From assembly GCA_045597125.1 (NCBI GenBank), contig JAZODR010000047.1, positions 1 to 5,353 on the forward strand: a stretch of DNA of 5,353 nucleotides. Reading direction: 5' to 3'. The position numbers were made by a program, and so were the translations under genes. This stretch comes from RGIG5579 sp045597125 (lineage in GTDB: Bacteria > Bacillota > Clostridia > Oscillospirales > SIG627). This document shows, in pieces, positions 1-5,054 of the stretch (position 1 is its first letter; every line of letters starts with the position of its first letter). The notes below the pieces were generated by a model, which saw only the letters and a list, made by a program, of their open reading frames with translations, did not search any database and was not told where the DNA came from.

Positions 1-1286
1 ATGAGAATGCCTACGGTGGCAGGACCCTCGTGCTCCACGGGGCCCGTGACAAGCACCTCCAGCACGCCTCCGCTCACAAGGGCTCTGCCCTGCGCCGCAA
101 CAATACCTGCGGCAAAGCCCTTGCCGGTGGCAAGCGCGGTAACCTCAACCGTGGTGATGCTGTGGTTCAGCTTCACGTTATTGGCATAAATACCTGCGGC
201 ATTGGGCCCCGATGCCGTCAGCTCCAGGGTGCTGTTCCAGATATCCACGTTGGTGTTAGGGGATTCGATACCGCCGATGCAAAGAGCGCTTTCCTTGTCC
301 GCGGCGCGGACATCGATCTTCAGCTTGCTATCCTCGATGCCAATATCCTGCATGGCGCTGATGCCGCACGCGCCCTCTTTGGTGGCGCGACAGGAGATCT
401 CAAGATCGCACTCCGTCATTGAAACCGTGCCGCCAAACATCATCGCATAGGCGGCAGCGCCGCTTATCTCGATCTTGCCGCTGACATTTTCAAAGACGCC
501 CGCGCTCGTAGGAGCCAAAATACCGAACATATTGCCCTTTATGTCAAGCACCGAATTTTTCACCGTGAAGCTACCGCCACCCTCACCAACGGCGATCGGG
601 ATGGTTTCCTCATCCACGGCGGTGCCATGTATCGTCACATTACAGCCTTCAATGGTAATATCACCAGTTTCGGTATATATTCCCATATAGTTTCCGCCAT
701 CGGGGACGTTGGTGTTCTTCAGCATGATGTCACCGGTCTCGGTGCCGATCAGACCCGCCTTGCCACTGATCGTCGCGTCCTCCACGGTCACGTCGCCCAT
801 CGCGCTGAGACAGATCCAGTCAGAGGAGATCTCACAATTCTTGATCACAACGTCCTGCGCGCCTGTTACAACGTAAGTGTTTGACCAAAGCTTGCCCGTA
901 CCGGATATTTCTATATTTTTGGTAGAAGCGACAGCCACTTCACTGCCATCCGGCAGACCACCATCATGAATGGGAAACGTGATCCGATTTTCGCCCACCA
1001 ACTTGATGGTCAGATCCGCGATCTCGGCATAAATACCGGCAGTGAATATATCCGCAGTGTGGACTTCGGTGATATTGGCACCGTTCAGCGTGAGAGTATT
1101 GCTGGCGGCATCGTAAGAAACGGTGCCGTCCCCCAGCACGTCGGCGGCGTTATCCTCGTTTACCTGAATGCCGCCCACGTAGATACCGTAATTGTGAACT
1201 GCCGCAGATGCAGGAATTGCCGTGAACACCGCTGTGCCGAGCAACAGGGCAAGCGTCAATAAAATTGAAAATATTCTTTTTTTCAT
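1..1286 (-). CDS. Secreted parallel beta-helix-like surface protein, C-terminus beyond window
   Basis: The frame is open from an ATG at 1286 to the window edge: 428 codons, no stop. The start is set by AGGGAG at 1298-1293, six bases upstream. Residues 1-28 form a signal peptide: MKKR, a Leu-rich core, and a likely cut after Ala-Ser-Ala. Residues 33-100 read like the N-terminal module of many gut Firmicutes and Bacteroides surface proteins (YGIYVGG, a VLGDGTVSYDA stretch, NTLTLNGA, then GIYAE and LTIKLVGEN). From about 120 onward the chain is short beta-rung repeats (NIEISG, DVVIKNCEIS, DVTVEDATISG, DIMLKN, DITIEGCNV), recurring every 20-25 residues, as in a right-handed parallel beta-helix. 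Similar proteins are often labelled carbohydrate-binding (Cthe_2159-like). No catalytic motif is visible, and adhesion or glycan binding is only inferred. It lies 80 bases downstream of the membrane-anchored protein, behind a terminator-like hairpin. Its GC looks higher than in the genes upstream. Confidence 0.9.
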   Translation of the reverse strand, partial: MKKRIFSILLTLALLLGTAVFTAIPASAAVHNYGIYVGGIQVNEDNAADVLGDGTVSYDAASNTLTLNGANITEVHTADIFTAGIYAEIADLTIKLVGENRITFPIHDGGLPDGSEVAVASTKNIEISGTGKLWSNTYVVTGAQDVVIKNCEISSDWICLSAMGDVTVEDATISGKAGLIGTETGDIMLKNTNVPDGGNYMGIYTETGDITIEGCNVTIHGTAVDEETIPIAVGEGGGSFTVKNSVLDIKGNMFGILAPTSAGVFENVSGKIEISGAAAYAMMFGGTVSMTECDLEISCRATKEGACGISAMQDIGIEDSKLKIDVRAADKESALCIGGIESPNTNVDIWNSTLELTASGPNAAGIYANNVKLNHSITTVEVTALATGKGFAAGIVAAQGRALVSGGVLEVLVTGPVEHEGPATVGIL

Positions 1287-1292
1287 AGTATT

Positions 1293-1298
1293 CTCCCT
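1293..1298 (-). promoter_or_regulatory. Ribosome binding site AGGGAG of the beta-helix gene
   Basis: AGGGAG on the minus strand, six bases before the ATG at 1286. It fixes the start codon. Only one base separates it from the U-tract of the upstream terminator-like hairpin, so a transcript that reads through has this site exposed right after the stem. Confidence 0.8.
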
Positions 1299-1336
1299 AA
1301 AAACAACATAGGTTGGGGGCAAGCCCCAACCCATGT
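1299..1336 (-). terminator. Terminator-like hairpin between the two surface-protein genes
   Basis: Arms 1336-1324 and 1318-1306 form a 13-pair stem that contains one G-U wobble only when transcribed from the minus strand (at 1332/1310). The loop is 5 bases and the tail reads TGTTTTT (1305-1299). The GC-rich stem plus U-tract is a classic intrinsic terminator, placed about 30 bases after the stop codon of the 992-residue protein. The next ribosome site begins one base after the U-tract. No promoter fits in between, so it may act as a leaky attenuator or an mRNA processing and stability hairpin rather than a full stop. Confidence 0.8.
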
Positions 1337-1339
1337 GTC

Positions 1340-1353
1340 AGGGCTTATGCCCT
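1340..1353 (-). other. Small hairpin after the surface-protein stop codon
   Basis: AGGGC-ATAA-GCCCT on the minus strand forms a 5-pair stem with a 4-base loop, 13 bases after the stop codon and just ahead of the larger terminator hairpin. It has no U-tract, so it is not a terminator by itself. It may protect the 3' end or be part of a palindromic intergenic unit with the larger hairpin. Confidence 0.45.
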
Positions 1354-1366
1354 TTATTTGATATGG

Positions 1367-4345
1367 TTATTTCTTTTTAAAAACTGTCTTGAGATCAGAG
1401 AAGCTCTTTTTCTTGATAGCGAACCAGAAGATTGCAAAGCCGCCGATTCCGACTACCAGCACAGAGCCGATTACTATTGCAATAATCGCTCCTGCACCGA
1501 GACCGTTCTTGGCTTGTCCGTCATCGGTAAAGCCGCCCTTTGCTTCGTATCCGCAAATGTCACAGATCTTGTCATCATTTTCATCAACGTGTGCGCCTGC
1601 TTCTACCTTTTCACCGCAAGCACAGAGCTTGTGATGACCGTTTTCATCGGTGATCCACTCAACGCCGGCAGAATGTCCGTTTGCTGCCTTAAGCTCCGAA
1701 CCGCAAACGGTACATTTCTGAGGTTCAGTGCAAGTTGCTTCTGCACCGGGAGTGTGTTCACCGTTTGCCTCTACCAAAACAGTGCCGCAAACCGTACAAG
1801 TCTGGTCATGTCCGCAATTTGCTTCTGCTCCGGGTGTATGTCCCTTTGCTTCTTCAAGCACCTTTTGACATACGGTACACTTCTGCGCTTCAGTGCAGGT
1901 TGCCTCGGCTCCGGGCGTATGAGGCGCTGCTTCTCTTGCAAGTCCGCAGTTGGGGCAGACCTCAGAGCATTCATGCTCGTAGAAGTGGAGAGCCTCGCCA
2001 CCAAGACCTTGGGTTCTTATGTAACCGCAAACCGTACAAGTATCGTCACAGTTGCTGTTGTTGCCGTAGTCATGCATGCTATAAATCATTGAGCCGTTGG
2101 GGTCATCGCAATTTTCTATATCTATACAGCTCTTATAATGGAACGTGTCGTCACTGTAATCGTATCCCTCGGAATAAACGTGTCTATGCACTCCTGCCTC
2201 AACGTAAATAGCTTCAAAGTCTACGCTCTCGGTCACGTCATATTCTCCTGTAAGAAGAGTCATTCCACCGTCGGTCGACCAGCCGGCGAACGTTTTTCCG
2301 TCAGGGAGCGTAAATTCACATTCCGGCAAGGTGATAAGTCCTCCCTTTACCGTCAAGGTGCTCATCGTACCCATGCCTTCTCCGGGACTAAAGCTAATAG
2401 TGTAATAAGGCAATTCTTCGGAAAGAAGGTTCAGAACGATCAAAACACCGTCCTCGTTTGCAAACAGAACGCCCGCATCCTGACCGTTTACCTTTGCTGC
2501 TGTGATACCGTTTTCAAATTTGAATCCCTCTTTGGGAGTAACTGCAAGAACGAATCGGTAAGACTTTCCACCGGCAAACACGCCTTCAGCGTTCAAGCCC
2601 ATATCCGTATCGCAATCGACGAATATAAATTCCTCGATATTGTAGGTATCGTCACCCTTTTCAACCTGTTTTGCGGGATGCATCCCCTCAACGGGATTAT
2701 CCACCGTGATCACAAGTTGCTCGATGGTGTGCTTTTCACACTCAAAGGGAATGGATGCAAGCAACCAGTTCGCCTCGGAGTTGCCGTTATATCGTTCAAT
2801 CTTGGTAGCAGCAATACCGTTTGCCTTTACTGTGAGAGCATCGTGAGAAGCAAACTCAAACTTACCGTTGCTTGCGCCAAGGATCTGCTTTTCGGAGCGG
2901 AGGATGATGCGAAGCTCATATTCATGACCGTAAGCAAAGGTATCGGTAGAGAGAAGCTTTTTGTTGGCGGTAAGGTCATACCAAACTATCGCATCGGCAG
3001 AAGTGCCGAGATCGTATCCCTGTCCATATGTAAACTCATAATCGGGAGCTTCGCCGTGTACAGGATTCTTGATACCGCTGATATTGACCTCGCTAAGAAC
3101 ACCGCCGTCGCAGGGAGCAAAGGTGACGGTGACCATTGCGATAGTGGGATCGTCGGGCAAAACCATGACATCAACGTAGCCTATGTTGGCGTTTCCATCT
3201 ACCCAATCGGTGAAACGGTGCGTGTCAAATGTCTTGATGAAGAAGGTCATCGAATAAACGCCACCCATCTCAAATACCGAGGTAGCATCCAAAAGTCCGT
3301 TTACAGACGTCCACTGAATACCGTTTACAAAGTTAAACTGTGCGCCTCCGGTAAATTCTTCATCGTCAAACAATGTGTAACTGCCTGTCATCGCAGGAGG
3401 ATTGTACTGAGGATGCTGTGTTGCCGAGGGGGCGATGATTCCGCTGAAGGAAACGCTGTCTACGTACTGCGCCTCACAGGAAGTAAATTCATAAGTTACG
3501 AATACGATCTCGTCGTCGTACTGTCCTGCGCCAAGTGCCTTGAGTGCCATAGTACGCTTGTCACCATTAATATAACCCCAAATCTGCTTACCGCCGTCGT
3601 TTCTGTAATCGTCGGCATTTTCAATATTAAAACGGAAGCCTTCATTCGTCTGGATCGCAAGCTCTACCTTGTAGCGCGCACCTGCAGCATAATGCTCATT
3701 TTGCTCCATCTTTCTCCAAGCATTGTTTTCGTAAACGTACCAAAGGTAATCTGTGGAGGGGAGCCAAGTCGCACGGGGATAGCCTACCTTTAAATCTTCC
3801 TTTTTGGGAGGAAGGTTGCCCGCAATCGGCGTGGGGATCGAAATGTTGGGATAGTTTATGATACCGTCAGCAATATAACTGAATGTATAAGCTACGGTAA
3901 TAGTTTTGTGCTTATCAGAATTCAAGGGGGGATATTTTACCGTTGCGTTTTTGCCGTTCACAGTAGCGTGAATGCCGCTATAATTTGTATCAACGCCGGT
4001 ATATTCAAAATTCCAACCGCTGTTACCGCTCTTTACCTCGAGATCGACCTCTACGGTATAGGACTGACCACCGATGAAGTATGTGTCTGCACCACTCTCA
4101 ACGCCCATCTGTCTGTCGTCGCCCTGTTTGTACCAACGAAGCCCTACTACCTTATAGGTCATATGGTGCTTGGCTTCAACAGAAGAAATACTAAGGTTTA
4201 CGGTTTCGCCCGCGCGCGGCTCGGGAAGTGTCAACTCAACCTCGCTCACCGCATCAGTCGGGGTGACTGCCAATGCCGTAACCGGCAGCATCGAAAGCAC
4301 CATAATCAAACTGATCATCAATGCTATAAATTTTTTAGTTTTCAT
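1367..4345 (-). CDS. Membrane-anchored multidomain surface protein with Ig-like, InlB-type and Cys-rich repeats
   Basis: This is a 992-residue protein. The start at 4345 is set by AAGGAG at 4359-4354, eight bases upstream. Residues 1-26 are a signal peptide (MKTKK, hydrophobic core, Ala-Leu-Ala). Residues 33-645 hold five degenerate Ig-like domains. Each has a core aromatic (W71, W202, W345, W455, F575) followed 13-19 residues later by [FY]-x-x-G-x-x-Y (from 90, 219, 358, 470, 590). Residues 647-717 resemble an InlB B-repeat/Listeria-Bacteroides repeat (GMGTMSTLTVKGG, KTFAGWS). Residues 720-935 carry 21 cysteines, mostly in C-x(3-5)-C-x2-C sets. Residues 949-977 are a transmembrane helix followed by a Lys-rich tail ending FKKK. 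No LPxTG sorting motif is seen, so the protein is held by its membrane helix. It is probably co-transcribed with the 144-residue gene 29 bases upstream. No enzyme motif is visible; adhesion or structural surface display is inferred. Confidence 0.93.
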   Translation of the reverse strand: MKTKKFIALMISLIMVLSMLPVTALAVTPTDAVSEVELTLPEPRAGETVNLSISSVEAKHHMTYKVVGLRWYKQGDDRQMGVESGADTYFIGGQSYTVEVDLEVKSGNSGWNFEYTGVDTNYSGIHATVNGKNATVKYPPLNSDKHKTITVAYTFSYIADGIINYPNISIPTPIAGNLPPKKEDLKVGYPRATWLPSTDYLWYVYENNAWRKMEQNEHYAAGARYKVELAIQTNEGFRFNIENADDYRNDGGKQIWGYINGDKRTMALKALGAGQYDDEIVFVTYEFTSCEAQYVDSVSFSGIIAPSATQHPQYNPPAMTGSYTLFDDEEFTGGAQFNFVNGIQWTSVNGLLDATSVFEMGGVYSMTFFIKTFDTHRFTDWVDGNANIGYVDVMVLPDDPTIAMVTVTFAPCDGGVLSEVNISGIKNPVHGEAPDYEFTYGQGYDLGTSADAIVWYDLTANKKLLSTDTFAYGHEYELRIILRSEKQILGASNGKFEFASHDALTVKANGIAATKIERYNGNSEANWLLASIPFECEKHTIEQLVITVDNPVEGMHPAKQVEKGDDTYNIEEFIFVDCDTDMGLNAEGVFAGGKSYRFVLAVTPKEGFKFENGITAAKVNGQDAGVLFANEDGVLIVLNLLSEELPYYTISFSPGEGMGTMSTLTVKGGLITLPECEFTLPDGKTFAGWSTDGGMTLLTGEYDVTESVDFEAIYVEAGVHRHVYSEGYDYSDDTFHYKSCIDIENCDDPNGSMIYSMHDYGNNSNCDDTCTVCGYIRTQGLGGEALHFYEHECSEVCPNCGLAREAAPHTPGAEATCTEAQKCTVCQKVLEEAKGHTPGAEANCGHDQTCTVCGTVLVEANGEHTPGAEATCTEPQKCTVCGSELKAANGHSAGVEWITDENGHHKLCACGEKVEAGAHVDENDDKICDICGYEAKGGFTDDGQAKNGLGAGAIIAIVIGSVLVVGIGGFAIFWFAIKKKSFSDLKTVFKKK
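1613..1921 (-). repeat. Tandem Cys-rich repeats, period about 27 residues
   Basis: Within the 992-residue protein, copies begin at H809, H836, H864 and a degenerate one at H891. The core is HTPGAEA(T/N)C, then about five residues, then C-x2-C(G). The first three copies place cysteines at 817/823/826, 844/850/853 and 872/878/881; the fourth keeps only C908 and C910. The DNA also repeats: the 15-base run CGCAAACCGTACAAG (plus strand) occurs at about 1786-1800 and again at 2026-2040, just outside this block. Such repeats are common just before the membrane anchor of gut Firmicutes surface proteins. Metal binding or disulfide bonding is possible but not shown. Confidence 0.85.
2195..2407 (-). other. 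InlB-type (Listeria-Bacteroides) repeat domain in the surface protein
   Basis: Residues 647-717 read YYTISFSPGEGMGTMSTLTV, then KGG, LPECEF, PDGKTFAGWS and a closing FEAIYVE strand. The order (F-x-P/A-G-x-G-M, Pro-x-Cys-x-Phe, G-K-T-F-x-G-W, final aromatic strand) matches the beta-grasp B-repeat family that links surface proteins to their anchors. One copy only. Confidence 0.75.
2411..4249 (-). repeat. Five degenerate tandem Ig-like domains
   Basis: Approximate residue ranges are 33-157, 161-290, 295-412, 417-537 and 540-645. Each copy shows an opening strand, a core W (F in copy 5), [FY]-x-x-G-x-x-Y followed by alternating hydrophobics, and a closing strand. Copies 1, 2, 4 and 5 keep a recognisable NG turn (VNGKNA, INGDKR, ANGIAA, VNGQDA). 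Sequence identity between copies is low, so the repeats are old or diversifying rather than recently duplicated. Confidence 0.75.
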
Positions 4346-4353
4346 TGTCTTTT

Positions 4354-4359
4354 CTCCTT
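4354..4359 (-). promoter_or_regulatory. Ribosome binding site AAGGAG of the 992-residue surface protein
   Basis: AAGGAG on the minus strand with an 8-base spacer to the ATG at 4345. It lies inside the 29-base gap after the 144-residue gene. No promoter or terminator is seen in that gap, which supports co-transcription of the two genes. Confidence 0.85.
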
Positions 4360-4374
4360 TTCTTTCGTGAAATG

Positions 4375-4809
4375 TTATACCGAGGCAACCGTAGCGAGCT
4401 TCACACCTTCGAGCAGTTCTATAAATTTCGGCTTGCCTTTTGCTTGACGGAGAATATTTCCGTCGAATTCAACCCTTACCTGTCCGGGCAGGGTGTGAGC
4501 TTCACCTCTTTCGTCGTAAAGCTCCATGCAGAAGTACCATACCGCCGAATCGAGATTTTCATGCTTTTCGGGGCAGAAGAATTTGATCACTCTGTCTTTT
4601 CGCTTCTGCTCGAATAGGAAATAATCCCGATCCGAATTTTTTGGTACGGTGAAGATTGGGAAGTCCTTCTCAAAGGTCATTGAAAAGGTATCGTGCGGCT
4701 CGTTGACCAGCAGAAAATCGGTTTCGGGAACATTCTCGTTGATGAGATATTCAAGACCTTTTTCCACAGGAAATTCAAACTCGCCAAATAGGATGCGTTT
4801 GTCGGTCAC
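4375..4809 (-). CDS. Uncharacterised 144-residue cytosolic protein, first gene of the operon
   Basis: I do not recognise a family. The start is GTG at 4809. GGAGG sits at 4823-4819, nine bases upstream, and an in-frame TGA lies at 4815-4813, so no longer start is possible. The next in-frame Met is residue 43, too far in. The stop is TAA at 4377-4375. There is no signal peptide and no membrane segment. The chain is rich in Phe and in charged residues (FGEFEF at 8-13, FEKDFPIFTVP at 46-56, FFCPEKHE at 77-84, WYFCMELYDERGE at 91-103) and looks like alternating beta strands with a helical end (IELLEGVKLA). Residues C79 and C94 are the only cysteines. It directly precedes the surface-protein gene, so it may serve its production, control or a linked intracellular task; that is inference from position alone. 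Confidence 0.85.
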   Translation of the reverse strand: MTDKRILFGEFEFPVEKGLEYLINENVPETDFLLVNEPHDTFSMTFEKDFPIFTVPKNSDRDYFLFEQKRKDRVIKFFCPEKHENLDSAVWYFCMELYDERGEAHTLPGQVRVEFDGNILRQAKGKPKFIELLEGVKLATVASV

Positions 4810-4811
4810 AT
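4806..4811 (-). promoter_or_regulatory. ATGTGA start-stop overlapping the GTG start codon
   Basis: Read on the minus strand, an ATG at 4811-4809 is followed at once by TGA at 4808-4806, and the real GTG start (4809-4807) overlaps both. The ATG sits 7 bases after GGAGG and the GTG 9 bases after it, so both are well placed. Ribosomes choosing the ATG would stop after one residue. This could lower or tune translation of the 144-residue protein, or be chance. Confidence 0.4.
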
Positions 4812-4818
4812 TTCACCA

Positions 4819-4823
4819 CCTCC
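4819..4823 (-). promoter_or_regulatory. Ribosome binding site GGAGG of the 144-residue gene
   Basis: GGAGG at 4823-4819, followed by TGGTGAAAT and then the GTG at 4809. A strong match to the anti-Shine-Dalgarno sequence. It is what supports the GTG start in the absence of an in-frame ATG. Confidence 0.85.
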
Positions 4824-4847
4824 GTTTGATTCGATATTACTATCTTG

Positions 4848-4867
4848 CCTATATTTTATCATATAGG
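4848..4867. promoter_or_regulatory. Inverted repeat spanning the proposed -10 element
   Basis: CCTATAT (4848-4854) and ATATAGG (4861-4867) are perfect 7-base inverted arms around TTTATC. The repeat brackets the candidate -10 box, so a bound dimer here would block or modify promoter opening. It is AT-rich, so it could also simply be a melt-prone promoter sequence. Confidence 0.4.
4853..4861 (-). promoter_or_regulatory. Extended -10 promoter element of the operon
   Basis: TGA-TAAAAT on the minus strand (4861-4853) fits an extended -10 (TGn plus a 5/6 match to TATAAT). An alternative hexamer is TATGAT at 4863-4858. Seventeen bases upstream of the first lies AGTGGG, and of the second GGTGTA, neither like TTGACA. 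Transcription would start near 4846, giving a leader of about 37 bases. The missing -35 next to an upstream half-site array suggests an activator-dependent promoter. Confidence 0.55.
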
Positions 4868-4882
4868 ATACCTTTCCCACTA

Positions 4883-4897
4883 CACCCCTTAGGGGTG
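4883..4897. promoter_or_regulatory. Palindrome CACCCCT-T-AGGGGTG, promoter-proximal operator candidate
   Basis: Two perfect 7-base inverted arms around one central base (4890). The right arm is also the first unit of the direct-repeat array, so here one half-site appears in both orientations. Its centre falls about 44 bases upstream of the start site predicted from the extended -10, where class II activators usually bind. Confidence 0.6.
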
Positions 4898-4961
4898 AAA
4901 GTTTGTGATTTTAGGGGTGAAAAAGGGTGATTTTTCAAAAAATAGGGGTGAAAAAGGGTGA
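4892..4961. promoter_or_regulatory. Array of GGGTGA half-sites phased at about one helical turn
   Basis: On the plus strand GGGTGA occurs at 4893, 4915, 4925, 4946 and 4956, with a degenerate TTGTGA at 4903. They form three pairs, each with a 10-base offset. The pairs begin 22 and 31 bases apart, close to two and three DNA turns, so all six face one side of the helix. Two pairs are identical over 19 bases (4912-4930 and 4943-4961). The array lies between the regulator's terminator and the operon promoter, as expected for an operator bound by several copies of a regulator. The LuxR protein encoded next to it is the obvious candidate, by position only. Confidence 0.7.
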
Positions 4962-5000
4962 GAGCGCTATTTTTGAAGGCAAAATCTCCGTTTTGGGAAC

Positions 5001-5034
5001 AAAAAAAGGACGACGGAGTTTTCCGTCATCCTTT
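5001..5034 (-). terminator. Intrinsic terminator of the LuxR-type regulator gene
   Basis: Arms 5034-5022 and 5017-5005 form 13 pairs (one G-U wobble on the minus strand, a mismatch on the plus strand) around a 4-base loop. They are followed by seven U residues (5007-5001, partly inside the stem). It starts 20 bases after the TAA at 5055. It separates the regulator transcript from the operon downstream, so that operon needs its own promoter. Confidence 0.92.
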
Positions 5035-5054
5035 GTAAGTTTTGATTTACATTT

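Noticed and set aside
30..1262. Several plus-strand frames of 60-130 codons
   Set aside because: All are antisense to the 428-codon beta-helix frame, which has a ribosome site and signal peptide; none of the plus frames does.
1771..2004. A 77-codon minus-strand frame
   Set aside because: It is an alternative frame inside the Cys-rich repeats of the real gene and has no independent support.
1313..2092. A 259-codon open frame on the plus strand with many Cys and Phe
   Set aside because: It starts inside the terminator hairpin and runs antisense to the Cys-rich repeats. Its apparent repeats mirror the repeats of the minus-strand gene.
2138..3793. A 551-codon open frame on the plus strand
   Set aside because: It lies wholly antisense to the well-supported surface-protein gene, has no signal, domain or ribosome site that makes sense, and its composition (many Arg, Cys, Ile, Val in odd order) is typical of a reverse-strand shadow.
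3908..4447. A 179-codon plus-strand frame crossing the junction of two minus-strand genes
   Set aside because: It overlaps both ribosome-site-supported minus genes and shows no recognisable protein pattern.
4892..4960. G-quadruplex in the G-tracts of the plus strand
   Set aside because: Loops of 7 and about 17 bases separate the GGG/GGGG runs, too long for a convincing quadruplex. Helical phasing of a protein site explains the pattern better.
4890..4961. CRISPR-like repeat array
   Set aside because: Units are only 19 bases, two are adjacent to a half-conserved third, spacers are 3 and 12 bases, and there are no cas genes. It fits an operator array.
4810..5000. A small gene, RNA gene or riboswitch in the intergenic region
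   Set aside because: No frame with a ribosome site and no structured aptamer pattern is visible. The region is explained by the array, palindrome and promoter.
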